The notes under the pieces are model-generated. The model saw only the letters and a program-made list of their open reading frames with translations. It had not been told where the DNA came from and did not search any database. From Bacillaceae bacterium S4-13-56 (lineage in GTDB: Bacteria > Bacillota > Bacilli > Bacillales > JAWJLM01), in assembly GCA_040191315.1 (NCBI GenBank), contig JAWJLM010000027.1:1-56841 (forward strand): 56,841 nt of DNA, read 5' to 3'. Made by a program: the position numbers and the translations under genes. Positions 25,902 through 35,053 of this stretch are shown here, one piece after another (positions within the stretch are counted from its first letter, which is position 1; each line of letters starts with the position of its first letter).

Positions 25902-26438
25902 TTGAAGTTAGTTGGATTATCTGGCGCGATTATGGGGTCCAAAACCGCTATATTAGTGGATGAGGTCATAAAACGTTCTGAAAAATTAGGAGCAGATATA
26001 GAAGTTGAGCTAATCGACATGAAGGATTATAAAGTAGAGATCATCGATGGAAGACCATCTGATCAATATAATGATGATACAAAAACAATTATAAAAAAAA
26101 TTGTTGATGCCGACTTTTTTGTGGTTGGTGCACCGATTTATCAGGCATCAATTCCTGGAGTACTGAAAAATTTGTTTGATCATTTGCCTATGAGTGTCTT
26201 TGAATCCAAGGTTGTCGCGATGGTGACAAATGGCGGAACAGAACGGCACGCTTTAGTGGCCGAAAATCAATTAAAGCCTATTTTGTCTTTCTTTAAAGCG
26301 ATTGTCTGTCCAACAAGTGTTTTTGTGACAAGTGGAGCTTTTAATGATAAGAATGAAATTGTTGATGAAAATGTAAGTGAAAGGCTAGATCGGTTAGCAG
26401 AAGAATTAGTTTTTCTGCAAACAAAATTAAGTAATTAA
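25902..26438 (+). CDS. NADPH-dependent FMN reductase family protein
   Basis: Flavodoxin-like reductase of the SsuE/azoreductase family that reduces FMN, or quinones/azo compounds using bound FMN. SGAIMGSKT near the N-terminus is the phosphate-binding loop and GAPIYQASIPGVLKNLFDH is the family signature. VTNGGTERHAL is the second flavin contact. 178 aa. The TTG start follows AAGGAGGG. Single-gene unit closed by a strong terminator. Confidence 0.85.
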   Translation: MKLVGLSGAIMGSKTAILVDEVIKRSEKLGADIEVELIDMKDYKVEIIDGRPSDQYNDDTKTIIKKIVDADFFVVGAPIYQASIPGVLKNLFDHLPMSVFESKVVAMVTNGGTERHALVAENQLKPILSFFKAIVCPTSVFVTSGAFNDKNEIVDENVSERLDRLAEELVFLQTKLSN

Positions 26439-26476
26439 AAAGCATTGGTCCATTTTCTAGGACCAATGCTTTTTTT
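26438..26476 (+). terminator. Terminator of the FMN reductase gene
   Basis: Stem AAAAGCATTGGTCC/GGACCAATGCTTTT and seven T. Repeat B begins two bases later. Confidence 0.9.
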
Positions 26477-26477
26477 G

Positions 26478-26642
26478 CAAGATAACCAGAAAGTATAAAA
26501 TTTGTCTAGCTTCAGCGAAAAAGCTTCATCGAATAATCTTCGAAGCTTTTGCCCCTAGTAATCGCACGAAGGAAAGCTACTTTGAGCTACTACGCAGAAA
26601 CAAGTGCTTTTCTTGTTTCGAGGGGCGCTTGCACTTTTCTTA
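26478..26642 (+). repeat. Repeat family B, copy 1
   Basis: About 165 bp. The left end (AGATAACCAGAAAGTATAAAA, GTCTAGCTTCAGCG) and right end (GGGCGCTTGCACTTTTCTTA) are those of family A, but the interior differs. Internal hairpins are AAAAGCTTC/GAAGCTTTT and GAAACAAG/CTTGTTTC. Other copies lie at 36858, 38636, 49446 and, in part, 44150. Confidence 0.85.
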
Positions 26643-27070
26643 TTAAGAGAAATTGTATATAAACAGACAAATTATAGTGATGAAGCTAAAGAAATCACGT
26701 TACTGCTTTTAGAAAAAGTGGGACTCAGTGATAAAGCAGACGCCAATCCTGACAGTTTATCTGGCGGACAGAAGCAGCGAGCGGCCTTGCAAGATCTCTA
26801 GCCATGAATCCGAAAATTATGCTTTTCGATGAACCAACGCCAGCTCTAGATTCAGAACTTGTTGGAGATGTGTTAAGTGTAATGAAGGATTTGGCAAAGG
26901 AAGGGATGACTATGGTAGATGTCACTCATGAAATGGGATTTGCTCGTGAAGTTGCTGATCGAGTCATCTTTATGGATGAAGGAATTATTATGGAAGAGGA
27001 TCATCCGGAAAATATTTTCAATAACCCTCAGAATCCAAGAACCCAAGAGTTTTTAAGTGAAGTATTGTAA
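26643..27070 (+). pseudogene. Amino acid ABC transporter ATPase, truncated and frameshifted
   Basis: C-terminal half of a GlnQ-type ATPase. The signature motif is LSGGQKQR. The frame is then broken at about 26790, where one missing base turns the expected [11 protein letters not shown] into a premature stop. It resumes as [20 protein letters not shown] (Walker B and D-loop), with the switch histidine in [11 protein letters not shown], to a stop at 27068. The N-terminus with Walker A is missing and the sequence starts right at the end of repeat B. No permease or binding-protein gene is nearby. Drifted residues (EPTPALDS for EPTSALDP) support long decay. Confidence 0.85.
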
Positions 27071-27155
27071 AAGAGAGAACAGTTATTCCGTGCTTTTTCT
27101 TTATTCAGTCATTATACTAATATGTAGATATCATAATGGAAAGGATTTGGTTTTC

Positions 27156-28133
27156 ATGAAATACCGAAAACTAGGAGAACTAGAAATAAGTGAGCTTAGC
27201 TTTGGTACTTGGGGAATTGGTGGTGACTGGGGAAAATCAAATGATCAAGAAGCCATAGATGGGCTTTCTCGTGCCATGGAAGCGGGAGTAAACTTCTTTG
27301 ATACAGCTGATGTTTATGGAAGTGGCCATAGTGAGGAACTTTTAGCTAAAGCGACAAAGGGAAAAGAAGATGACATTTATATTGCCACAAAGTTTTGCCG
27401 TGCAGGGGACATTTTTGACCCAAAAAACTATTCTGAAGAACAGGTGAGAAGCTATTTAGAGGGAAGTCTTAAACGTTTACAAAGGGAACGGGTTGATTTA
27501 TATCAAATCCATTGTCCACCTTTTGAAATCTTGAAAGATGGAAGGGTTTTCGAAGTTCTTGATAAGCTTCAGCAGGAAGGGAAAATTCGATACTATGGAG
27601 TAAGTGTGGAAACGGTAGAAGAAGGATTATTCTGTTTAGAAAATCCAAATGTAAAAGCTCTTCAAGTCATTTTTAATATCTTTAGACAGAAACCGTTAGA
27701 AAAACTTTTTCCTTTAGCAAAAGAAAATGGGGTTGGGATTTTGGCTCGTGTTCCCCTTGCTAGTGGTTTATTAACAGGTAAGTTTTCTGGAGATACTCGT
27801 TTTGAAGAAAATGACCACCGAAATTTTAACCGAGATGGACAAGCCTTTAATGTCGGCGAGACGTTCGCAGGTGTTGAATTTTCAAAAGGGGTGGAATTAA
27901 GTGATAAATTATCCTGGATTAGTCATGATCGAGGAAACATGACAAGGGCGGCCTTACGCTGGATTCTGGATCATGATTCCGTTACAAGCGTTATACCAGG
28001 ATTTAAAAATGTAAAACAAGTGGAGGATAATTTAAAGTCACTGGATGTTCCTCCATTTTCAGAAGAAGAAATGAAAAAGCTTAAAGATTTCTATCTAACG
28101 GAAGTACATCAACATATAAGAGGAGCTTATTAA
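27156..28133 (+). CDS. Aldo/keto reductase
   Basis: NADPH-dependent oxidoreductase of the AKR superfamily with the (beta/alpha)8 fold. Catalytic residues are visible: Asp and Tyr in FFDTADVYGSGHSE, Lys in YIATKFC, and His in YQIHCP. A C-terminal cofactor region VTSVIPGFKNVKQVEDN is typical. The ATG at 27156 gives MKYRKLGELEISE, the family N-terminus, after a weak AAAGGA site. 325 aa. Substrate is unknown. Closed by a terminator that begins at the stop codon. Confidence 0.88.
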   Translation: MKYRKLGELEISELSFGTWGIGGDWGKSNDQEAIDGLSRAMEAGVNFFDTADVYGSGHSEELLAKATKGKEDDIYIATKFCRAGDIFDPKNYSEEQVRSYLEGSLKRLQRERVDLYQIHCPPFEILKDGRVFEVLDKLQQEGKIRYYGVSVETVEEGLFCLENPNVKALQVIFNIFRQKPLEKLFPLAKENGVGILARVPLASGLLTGKFSGDTRFEENDHRNFNRDGQAFNVGETFAGVEFSKGVELSDKLSWISHDRGNMTRAALRWILDHDSVTSVIPGFKNVKQVEDNLKSLDVPPFSEEEMKKLKDFYLTEVHQHIRGAY

Positions 28134-28159
28134 ACGTAGGGAATTTCCCTACGTTTTTT
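28132..28159 (+). terminator. Terminator of the aldo/keto reductase gene
   Basis: AAACGTAGGGAA/TTTCCCTACGTTT with T run; begins within the stop codon. Confidence 0.85.
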
Positions 28160-28240
28160 ATGTACTATTAGCTATAAATTATATTCTTGTTTCGATTTTG
28201 GGCATGATAAGAAGAAACTATAGAATAGGAGGAAGATAAT

Positions 28241-28483
28241 ATGCAAGAAGAAGTAGTAGAGTATATCATTATAGAGGATGAAGAAGGAAATGAAGAGGAG
28301 TATGAGGTTGACGCTATTATCGAAATGAATGGAAATTCATATATCTTATTTTCTGAAGCGGATGATCTTGAGATCAGGAAGCTTGTAGATGATGATGGAT
28401 ACCAAATGCTTGAACAAGTTTCGGATAGTGAGATTGATCAAATTATGAGTGCTTATGAAGAGGCATTAAAAGAAGAAAAGTAA
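28241..28483 (+). CDS. DUF1292 (YrzB-like) protein
   Basis: 80-aa acidic protein of the DUF1292 family. It starts with the charged EDEEGNEEEYEV stretch, then MNGNSYILF, and ends with a helical acidic tail. The family is common in Firmicutes and has no established function. The ATG follows AGGAGG. It lies 41 bp upstream of the FAD/Rieske gene and could be co-transcribed with it. Confidence 0.85.
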   Translation: MQEEVVEYIIIEDEEGNEEEYEVDAIIEMNGNSYILFSEADDLEIRKLVDDDGYQMLEQVSDSEIDQIMSAYEEALKEEK

Positions 28484-28524
28484 ATAAATACTTAGGACAT
28501 TACAACAGAGGAGGTCCATTACAG

Positions 28525-30063
28525 ATGAAGCAGAATGCCTCTAACTCCCAACCACATGCACCAGAACCCTATTGGAGAGAAAGTGTGACATTCCCCAAAT
28601 ACCCTGAAATTCTTCAAGATGATTCAGCTGACATCACAATTGTTGGAGGAGGTATTTCAGGGTTAACCGCAGCTTACATTTTGAGCAAGAAAGGTAAAAA
28701 AGTAGTTGTGATTGAAGCAGACCGAATCTTAAATGGCACAACAGGGCATACTACTGCAAAAATTACAGCTCAACATGGACTGTTTTATGACGAACTTATT
28801 CAACATTTTGGGAAAAATCTAGCCAAAAAATATTATAATGCACATATGGATGCAAGAGATTTTATAAAACAAACGATTCAAGAAGAAAATATCGAATGTG
28901 ATTTTTCTGATGAGGATGCCTATGTATATTCAACTACGGAGAAGTACAAAGAAAAAATCGAAAAAGAAATGAAAGCTTATGAACAAATAGGGATTCCTGG
29001 GTCTTTAACATATGAGATACCTTTTAACATCCCAATTAAAAATGCAATTATCATGCATGGTCAATCTCAATTTCACCCCCTCAAATATTTTAGAAAAATT
29101 GCAGATCAGATCACTGAACAGGGTGGAGAAATATTTGAAAATAGTACGGCAGTGGATATTCATGAGGACAGGGACAGTGCTTTTGTGATTTTAGAAAATG
29201 GGAAAAGATTAAAATCATCGAAGGTACTAATCTGCACACACTTCCCATTTTACGATAAGATAGGGTTTTATTTTGCTAGGATGAATGCTTCTAGGTCATA
29301 TATATTAGGAGTCAAAGCAAATCAAGAATTTCCAGGTGGCATGTATATTAACGCTGAAAAGCCAAGTCGATCCCTTCGATCTACCAAAGTAGGTGGGGAA
29401 GATCTCATACTAATTGGTGGGGAAAATCATAAAACGGGACATGATGAAGATACAAAAGCTCATTATCAAGCATTAGAGGCTTTTGGAAAAGATGTTTTTG
29501 GGGAAATAGAGATCCCATACAAATGGTCGGCACAGGATTTAGAAACATTAGATAAAATTCCTTATATTGGTCATTTAACGGAAAATCAACCCAATGTATT
29601 TCTTGCGACTGGGTACAAAAAATGGGGTATGACCTCAGGAACTTTGGCAGGACAACTTTTATCGGATTTAGTGTTAGAAAATCAAAATCCTTATGCTAAT
29701 TTGTTTTCTCCCTCTCGTTTTGTTGCAGATCCGAGTCTTCGTCATCTCCTTAAGCAAAATCTACATGTAGCAAAACGTTTTATAACTGGTAAACTGGAGA
29801 AACCTTTAAAAACTCCCGGAGACTTGAAAAAGGGGGAGGGTGACCTTGTTCAAGTAAATGAAAAGAAATGTGGGGCATACCGAGATGAGGAAGGAATACT
29901 TCATTTTGTAGATACCACATGTTCTCATATGGGATGTGAAGTAGAGTGGAATAATGGTGAACATACTTGGGACTGTCCTTGTCATGGGTCACGGTATGAT
30001 ATTGATGGAGAAGTAATAGAGGGTCCAGCAACGAAAGGCCTCGATCCGATTCAACCATTTTAA
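28525..30063 (+). CDS. FAD-dependent oxidoreductase with C-terminal Rieske domain (YhfW-like)
   Basis: 512 aa. The N-terminal part is a DAO-type flavoprotein: TIVGGGISGLTAAYILSKKG binds FAD and GTTGHTTAKITAQHG follows. The C-terminal 80-90 residues form a Rieske [2Fe-2S] domain with ligands Cys-His in TCSHMGC and CPCHGS. The same arrangement occurs in Bacillus subtilis YhfW, whose substrate is unknown. No signal peptide is present, so it is cytoplasmic. The ATG follows GAGGAGG. The Rieske centre probably passes electrons between the flavin and a partner. Confidence 0.9.
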   Translation: MKQNASNSQPHAPEPYWRESVTFPKYPEILQDDSADITIVGGGISGLTAAYILSKKGKKVVVIEADRILNGTTGHTTAKITAQHGLFYDELIQHFGKNLAKKYYNAHMDARDFIKQTIQEENIECDFSDEDAYVYSTTEKYKEKIEKEMKAYEQIGIPGSLTYEIPFNIPIKNAIIMHGQSQFHPLKYFRKIADQITEQGGEIFENSTAVDIHEDRDSAFVILENGKRLKSSKVLICTHFPFYDKIGFYFARMNASRSYILGVKANQEFPGGMYINAEKPSRSLRSTKVGGEDLILIGGENHKTGHDEDTKAHYQALEAFGKDVFGEIEIPYKWSAQDLETLDKIPYIGHLTENQPNVFLATGYKKWGMTSGTLAGQLLSDLVLENQNPYANLFSPSRFVADPSLRHLLKQNLHVAKRFITGKLEKPLKTPGDLKKGEGDLVQVNEKKCGAYRDEEGILHFVDTTCSHMGCEVEWNNGEHTWDCPCHGSRYDIDGEVIEGPATKGLDPIQPF

Positions 30064-30090
30064 GCGTGTAGACTTTGACAACACGCTTTT
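30062..30090 (+). terminator. Terminator of the yhfW-like gene
   Basis: Stem AGCGTGT/ACACGCT with T-rich tail. Repeat D copy 3 starts seven bases later. Confidence 0.75.
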
Positions 30091-30096
30091 CTATTG

Positions 30097-30175
30097 GCAG
30101 ATAGGAAAGCATAAAACTTTCCTATCTGCATAAGTGCAGCGTCCATAAAGCTTGGCGTATGCCACAGTTTTCTAA
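30097..30175 (+). repeat. Repeat family D, copy 3
   Basis: First hairpin GCAGATAGGAAAG/CTTTCCTATCTGC is intact. The second is degenerate (CCATAAAGCTTGG, GGCGTATGCC). The gene-like frame starting at 30159 lies in this repeat and the next one and is not coding. Confidence 0.75.
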
Positions 30176-30265
30176 TCTTAGTAACAAATACGTCTCGAGT
30201 TTTTATAAAAATATAACTGATTATTATGCCCATAACCTTGAATTAGGTTTTATGCCTCTATTTGT

Positions 30266-30495
30266 CGCGCATGAACGGGCAGCCAACCATGAAGCAAGCT
30301 TAACCAACAGGGATGAAGAATTTAATGTTTTATTTTTATGGGGGTAATACCCCACTCAAGTCTTAAGTGAAACGAAAAGGGTAGGTGGGGGATAAACAGC
30401 CTGTATATGTCCGATTGGTTCAAGGACCTTTTAGCTCATGCCTTTTGGTGCAAACAATCAGCGGGGGACGGCCACTGATTGAAGTTTCACTTTAT
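30266..30495 (+). repeat. Repeat family C, copy 2 (long form, module in the left arm)
   Basis: Shares TCTTAAGTGAAACGAAAAGG, GTCCGATTGGTTCAAGG and GCCACTGATTGAAG with the other copies. The extra module (30276-30355, containing CCAACCATGAAGCAAGCTT) is the reverse complement of that in copy 1 and sits in the opposite hairpin arm. Confidence 0.8.
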
Positions 30496-30606
30496 TCCTC
30501 CAAGCATGAGCTAGTTAAATAAAGTTAAGATGCCAGGACAAGACTTCTATAGAAAACTAGAGAAGTATGGTAAACTAGAAATATCCACCTAAAGGAGGAA
30601 TAGATC

Positions 30607-30897
30607 ATGGCTAAATTTCCAGGTAAACATCCTAAATCCTTTTCTATGTTACTGCAGCGTAAAAATATAGTATCGATTGATGGAGCTGTCCATGATGTAA
30701 ATGTTTCTCATGAACAGTTTTTAGACGAATTTATTGAATGGGTTGAGTCAAAAGGATGGAGTTTTAATGGTGCTACAAGTCTTATTTCAAAAGAAGAAGC
30801 ACTAATTAAAACCATGTCTACTCTCTCTAATCATAAAGATGAGGGACTGGATTTAGATACTCTTTTTGAACAGCTAGATGAGGACGATGAAGAATAA
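30607..30897 (+). CDS. Unrecognised 96-aa soluble protein
   Basis: Starts MAKFPGKHPKSFS and contains WVESKGWSF, ending in a strongly acidic tail (LDEDDEE). No membrane segment or signal peptide. The ATG has AAAGGAGG nine bases upstream, a strong site, and a terminator follows the stop, so this is a real single gene. It converges on the YtzI-like gene. I do not recognise a family and no neighbour suggests a role. Confidence 0.75.
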   Translation: MAKFPGKHPKSFSMLLQRKNIVSIDGAVHDVNVSHEQFLDEFIEWVESKGWSFNGATSLISKEEALIKTMSTLSNHKDEGLDLDTLFEQLDEDDEE

Positions 30898-30921
30898 AGA
30901 AAATCAACTTTAATCAATGAA

Positions 30922-30950
30922 AAAAGCGTTACTAGATGTAGCGCTTTTAT
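30922..30950. terminator. Terminator between the 96-aa gene and the YtzI-like gene
   Basis: AAAAGCGTTAC/GTAGCGCTTTT, A and T rich on both sides, so usable by both converging genes. Confidence 0.8.
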
Positions 30951-30955
30951 CCGTT

Positions 30956-31114
30956 TTATTCTAAAAATTTTCCTTTGTGTGGGGTTTCCTGATGATTGTC
31001 CTTTGGTAAAGGGTCTACGGAATGTTTATATTGATAGCCTTTTGAGATAGCCGCAACAGAGAGGACCAATATAACTAAGACAACAATAACACTTATCACT
31101 AGAATATAAAGCAT
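30956..31114 (-). CDS. ytzI: YtzI-like small membrane protein, 52 aa
   Basis: One N-terminal hydrophobic helix (about 3-22, rich in Val, Ile and Leu) is followed by ISKGYQYKHSVDPLPKD and a hydrophilic tail. The KGY.YKHSVDPLP stretch is what I associate with Bacillus YtzI, a conserved single-pass peptide of unknown function. The ATG follows AAAAGGGTG. It is divergent from the HxlR regulator and near luxS, in line with a small-gene neighbourhood around luxS in bacilli. The symbol rests on recollection of the family, without alignment. Confidence 0.65.
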   Translation of the reverse strand: MLYILVISVIVVLVILVLSVAAISKGYQYKHSVDPLPKDNHQETPHKGKFLE

Positions 31115-31193
31115 AACTACACCCTTTTCATTTTACTCTTATCATATCATAAGATAAGAAACCTGTTAATGAGCGTCAAAAGTGTTTTTTCAG

Positions 31194-31214
31194 TTAGTTA
31201 CTTTTTGTAACTAA
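31194..31214. promoter_or_regulatory. Inverted repeat operator at the HxlR promoter
   Basis: TTAGTTAC/GTAACTAA, eight-bp perfect arms with a 5-base spacer. A TATAAT at 31225-31230 places it over the -35 region of the HxlR gene. Autoregulation by the HxlR protein is inferred. Confidence 0.6.
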
Positions 31215-31258
31215 GTAAATGTAGTATAATAGAGGAAAATATAGAGGAGGCGGGCAGA

Positions 31259-31579
31259 ATGGCTGGACATTCCCTTTGTCCTAAGTTTGAAAAAGCATTT
31301 CAAATCTTGGGAAAACGTTGGAGCGGTGTAATCATTCACGTACTTGAAGATGGGGCCATGCGTTTCAATGAAATTGCTGACCACATTCCACATATTAGTC
31401 AGAAGATGTTATCTGACCGCTTAAAAAGCTTAGAGGAAGAAGGTATTATTCAGCGACATGTGTATCCAGAAACTCCTGTCCGTATTGAATATAGTTTAAC
31501 AGATAAAGGGAAGGCTTTAGCACCAGCCTTAAAAGAGGTCCAATCATGGGCTAACCAATGGGTCGATCTTACTAAATAA
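31259..31579 (+). CDS. HxlR-family winged-helix regulator
   Basis: 106-aa transcription factor. CPKFEKAFQILGKRWS at residues 7-22 is the HxlR signature, including the conserved Cys7 that in some members senses thiol-reactive electrophiles. The helix-turn-helix is HISQKMLSDRLKSLEEEG and the wing is PVRIEYSLTDKG. The ATG follows GAGGAGGCGGG. A palindrome over its promoter suggests autoregulation. HxlR regulators often control a neighbouring reductase, but none is directly adjacent here, so the target is unknown. Confidence 0.88.
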   Translation: MAGHSLCPKFEKAFQILGKRWSGVIIHVLEDGAMRFNEIADHIPHISQKMLSDRLKSLEEEGIIQRHVYPETPVRIEYSLTDKGKALAPALKEVQSWANQWVDLTK

Positions 31580-31613
31580 AAGGCAACTACTAAAACAAAG
31601 TAGTTGCCTTTTT
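31578..31613. terminator. Bidirectional terminator between HxlR gene and luxS
   Basis: Fourteen-bp stem AAAAGGCAACTACT/AGTAGTTGCCTTTT. Confidence 0.9.
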
Positions 31614-31635
31614 GTTGTTCACTTCCGCTTTTGTA

Positions 31636-32094
31636 TTAAAATACTTCTTTCCAATCATCCCTTTTGGATAGCATTTCTTTTGCTAGCTCTTTAGCCCCTT
31701 CTAAACTATGGCTGGCAGCAAATCCACATTGAACTTCATTACATGCTGGAACCTCAGTAGCTTCAAGGACATCTTGTAGTGTCTTTTCAAGAACGGATAA
31801 AATGTTGTCATAATTGTCATCGTTAAGAACAGCTAAGTAAAAACCTGTTTGACATCCCATAGGGCCAATATCAATGATGCGGTCATGATGATTTCTACTA
31901 AATTCCGCCATCATATGCTCTAACGAATGTAAAGCTGGCATGGCCATATATTCCTTATTCGGTTGCTTGAATCGAAGATCATATTTATAAATTTTGTCTC
32001 CATATTGTCCTTCTGTAACCCCAACTAATCTTACATAGGGAGCTTTTACTTTTGTGTGATCCAGATTAAAACTTTCTACATTCATTTTTGGCAC
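31636..32094 (-). CDS. luxS: S-ribosylhomocysteine lyase LuxS
   Basis: Cleaves S-ribosylhomocysteine to homocysteine and the AI-2 precursor in the activated methyl cycle. Metal ligands are His56 and His60 (HSLEHMMAE, with Glu59 as base) and Cys123 (NEVQCGF); Cys81 in GPMGCQTG is the acid/base. I chose the GTG at 32094, which follows AAGGAG at nine bases and gives [14 protein letters not shown], the N-terminus of the Staphylococcus-type LuxS. The ATG at 32115 is an alternative. 152 aa. The sequence looks closer to the staphylococcal than to the B. subtilis form. Confidence 0.93.
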   Translation of the reverse strand: MPKMNVESFNLDHTKVKAPYVRLVGVTEGQYGDKIYKYDLRFKQPNKEYMAMPALHSLEHMMAEFSRNHHDRIIDIGPMGCQTGFYLAVLNDDNYDNILSVLEKTLQDVLEATEVPACNEVQCGFAASHSLEGAKELAKEMLSKRDDWKEVF

Positions 32095-32159
32095 AGTTTC
32101 CATCTCCTTATCCATGATACTTCTCTTAAAATTGTAACATAAAAATTAGAATCATTCGT

Positions 32160-32645
32160 TCAGTTCTTTTTGAAGAAGTGTTCATTAAACATAATCATGA
32201 AATCATATTTATCAGTTGGGAAAGTAGGGCCTTCCTTAAAGAAACACTTTTTATAAAGGGAAATTGCCCTTTGATTAAATGTTGCAACAGTTAACCGGAA
32301 TTTTTCTGCTTGAAATTCCTTTTCTGCGAAAGCAAGTCCTCGAAGAAGAAACGGGAGACCTAATCCTCTCCCAGTGAGGTCAGGAAGCATTCCAAGGCCA
32401 ATATCAAGATAGGAAGAATCTTTATAAAGTCCTAATGTTCTACCCACTGGAACCTGGGCGTTTGGACCAAAACAAAAAAAGCCAATGAGTGATTTCTCTG
32501 AATTAAAAACCGCATAATAACTACCATCTAATAATTCCTTCAAATTTTCTTCGCTTTCCGTTGAGTTGTACAAATCATAAGGTGCTTTATATTTCCAATT
32601 GAATATATCTTTTGCATAGGGCTCTGTCATTTTTGAAATCATCAT
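32160..32645 (-). CDS. GNAT family N-acetyltransferase
   Basis: 161 aa. The acetyl-CoA site is recognisable as LPDLTGRGLGLPFLLRGLAFAE, with the R/Q-x-x-G-x-G/A-like TGRGLGL, preceded by the beta-strand YLDIGLGM. The C-terminal NQRAISLYKKCFFKEG is the usual GNAT helix. The ATG pair at 32645/32642 follows GGAAAGG; the longer frame has no site. Substrate is unknown. It is upstream of luxS on the same strand with 65 bp between. Confidence 0.82.
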   Translation of the reverse strand: MMISKMTEPYAKDIFNWKYKAPYDLYNSTESEENLKELLDGSYYAVFNSEKSLIGFFCFGPNAQVPVGRTLGLYKDSSYLDIGLGMLPDLTGRGLGLPFLLRGLAFAEKEFQAEKFRLTVATFNQRAISLYKKCFFKEGPTFPTDKYDFMIMFNEHFFKKN

Positions 32646-32880
32646 TTTATAACAACCTTTCCGTTGTGTTCCTCTATTATTGCTCCATTCCACAATATTA
32701 CCAAATTAAAATGCAAGAGAAAAAGAAGATCATACATGAGTGAAATAGGATTGGTAACAATATGAAAAACAATGTCTTTTTGGAGCTTTAGAGAAAGTTT
32801 TGATGTTTTTAATAGGAAATATGTTATAATAAACAAGTTGGCCAAAAAGGCTAAGTGAAACATAGAGGAGCGAGTTAATC

Positions 32881-34710
32881 ATGGAACGTCGTGATGATAT
32901 AAGAAATATTGCGATTATTGCCCACGTTGACCACGGGAAAACGACTTTAGTGGATCGACTGTTACAAGATTCAGGAACCTTTCGTGAAAATGAGCATGTT
33001 GATGATCGTGCAATGGATTCAAATGCATTGGAAAGGGAACGTGGAATCACAATCTTAGCCAAAAATACAGCCATTCATTATAATGACACACGTATTAATA
33101 TACTAGACACACCTGGACATGCCGATTTTGGTGGAGAAGTCGAACGAATCATGAAAATGGTAGATGGCGTTTTACTAGTCGTTGACGCTTTTGAAGGTTG
33201 TATGCCTCAAACACGATTTGTTCTTAAGAAGGCTCTTGAGCAAGAGTTAACACCTATCGTTGTATTAAATAAAATAGATCGACCAAATGCAAGACCAGAA
33301 CAAGTAGTGGATGAAGTTATTGACTTGTTTATTGAATTAGGAGCAAACGAAGATCAGTTGGAGTTTCCAGTCGTTTATGCTTCAGCTTTACAAGGCACCT
33401 CAGGTTACCAACCAAAGGAGCAGCAAGAAACGATGTCTCCTATCCTAGAAACGATTATGGATACGATACCTGCACCATTAAACAATGCAGATGAGCCATT
33501 ACAATTTCAAGTTACGTTATTAGATTATAATGAATACGTTGGTCGAATCGGAATTGGCCGAGTATTCCGTGGAAAGATCAAAGTCGGACAACAAGTTCTT
33601 TTGATGAAAAAGGATGGATCGTCTAAACCTTTCCGAGTGACCAAATTGTTTGGTTTTATAGGATTGAAGAGAACTGAAGTTCAAGAAGCCCAAGCAGGGG
33701 ATATCGTAGCTATTGCTGGAATGGAAGGGATAAACGTAGGAGAAACGATTTGTCCTGTCGATCATCCTGACCCTTTACCATTGTTGCGTATTGATGAACC
33801 AACTCTACAAATGACTTTCCTAGTGAATAATAGTCCATTTGCAGGGAGAGAAGGTAGATATCTAACTTCTCGTAAAATTGAAGAGCGCTTGATGCTGCAA
33901 TTAGAAACGGATGTAAGTCTTCGTGTAGATCCAACTGATTCACCTGATGCATGGACGGTTTCAGGCCGTGGTGAACTTCATTTATCTATCTTGATTGAGA
34001 ACATGAGACGTGAAGGTTATGAACTACAAATTTCAAAGCCTGAGGTTATTTATCGTGAAATTGATGGTGTGAAATGTGAGCCGGTAGAAAGAGTACAAGT
34101 AGATGTGCCAGAAGAACATACTGGTTCAGTTATGGAATCACTAGGTTCACGAAAAGGTGAAATGCTTGATATGATTAATCATGGGAACGGCCAAGTTCGA
34201 TTAGAATTCAAAGTGCCTTCTCGTGGGCTAATTGGATATTCGACCGAATTCCTGTCACAAACAAGGGGATATGGAATATTGAATCATACCTTTGATGGAT
34301 ATGAACCTGTTGTTCCAGGTCAAGTAGGAGGACGCAGGCAAGGTGTTCTTGTCTCCCTTGATCGTGGAAAAACCACCACTTATAGTATTATGGCCCTTGA
34401 AGATAGAGGAACAATCTTCGTAGAACCTGGTACAGAGGTTTACGAAGGAATGATTGTTGGAGAACATAATCGTGATAATGATTTAACCGTTAATATTATA
34501 AAAGAAAAAGCATTAACTAACGTTCGATCTGCAAATAAGGACCAAACATCAGTTATTAAGAAACCAAGAATTCTTTCATTGGAACAAGCTATTGAGTATT
34601 TAAATGAAGATGAATACTGTGAGGTTACTCCTGAGTCCATTAGACTTAGAAAGAAACTTCTTAATAAAAATGAAAGAGAAAAAGCAGCTAAGAAAAAACA
34701 ATATCAATAA
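32881..34710 (+). CDS. typA: Translational GTPase TypA/BipA
   Basis: Ribosome-associated GTPase of the EF-G family, involved in 50S assembly and stress adaptation. G1 is AHVDHGKTT at 15-23, G3 is DTPGHADFG, and G4 is NKID. The DxxAxExxRGIT switch I appears as [10 protein letters not shown]. The EF-G-like C-terminal domains and the unique TypA C-terminal region ([14 protein letters not shown]) are complete. 609 aa, the normal length. The ATG follows GAGGAGCG. Terminator directly downstream. Confidence 0.96.
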   Translation: MERRDDIRNIAIIAHVDHGKTTLVDRLLQDSGTFRENEHVDDRAMDSNALERERGITILAKNTAIHYNDTRINILDTPGHADFGGEVERIMKMVDGVLLVVDAFEGCMPQTRFVLKKALEQELTPIVVLNKIDRPNARPEQVVDEVIDLFIELGANEDQLEFPVVYASALQGTSGYQPKEQQETMSPILETIMDTIPAPLNNADEPLQFQVTLLDYNEYVGRIGIGRVFRGKIKVGQQVLLMKKDGSSKPFRVTKLFGFIGLKRTEVQEAQAGDIVAIAGMEGINVGETICPVDHPDPLPLLRIDEPTLQMTFLVNNSPFAGREGRYLTSRKIEERLMLQLETDVSLRVDPTDSPDAWTVSGRGELHLSILIENMRREGYELQISKPEVIYREIDGVKCEPVERVQVDVPEEHTGSVMESLGSRKGEMLDMINHGNGQVRLEFKVPSRGLIGYSTEFLSQTRGYGILNHTFDGYEPVVPGQVGGRRQGVLVSLDRGKTTTYSIMALEDRGTIFVEPGTEVYEGMIVGEHNRDNDLTVNIIKEKALTNVRSANKDQTSVIKKPRILSLEQAIEYLNEDEYCEVTPESIRLRKKLLNKNEREKAAKKKQYQ

Positions 34711-34711
34711 G

Positions 34712-34741
34712 AAAAAAAGCCACTGTTGAGGTGGCTTTTTT
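34712..34741. terminator. Terminator after typA
   Basis: AAAAAGCCAC/GTGGCTTTTT; also usable by the converging membrane gene. Confidence 0.9.
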
Positions 34742-34747
34742 CTTTCT

Positions 34748-35053
34748 CTATTCTTTTTTGCTTTTAAAAGTAGACAGAGAGGCATCGACAATTAATATAA
34801 TGGCTGTTAAGATATGAAGGAACCATCCAACCACCGGTATTACCCCTAAGACGCTAGCCAATATTCCAAAAATACTACCAACACTTACAGCTCCATTTTT
34901 TATAGACAAAACTAGAGTAACTAAGTGTAGAGCAAGCATGACGCCTAAGGCAACCCACGCTGAGCTTATTATGTATATCCCACCGACGAAAGGGATGGCA
35001 AAAAACGCCTCAATCCCACCAGTTATCCATTTCATTAAAGTAACCATAGACAT
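34748..35053 (-). CDS. Small polytopic membrane protein, unknown
   Basis: 101 aa with about four hydrophobic segments (roughly 13-30, 32-50, 57-75 and 77-93) and a basic C-terminus (STFKSKKE). The loops are short and Gly-rich (PFVGG, GVIPVVGW). The ATG is preceded by GGAGAG. It converges on typA. I do not recognise a family; four-helix proteins of this type are common in bacilli. No signal for a specific substrate is present. Confidence 0.7.
   Translation of the reverse strand: MSMVTLMKWITGGIEAFFAIPFVGGIYIISSAWVALGVMLALHLVTLVLSIKNGAVSVGSIFGILASVLGVIPVVGWFLHILTAIILIVDASLSTFKSKKE

Noticed and set aside
30159-30347. 62-codon frame
   Set aside because: Spans the junction of repeats D and C; no ribosome site.
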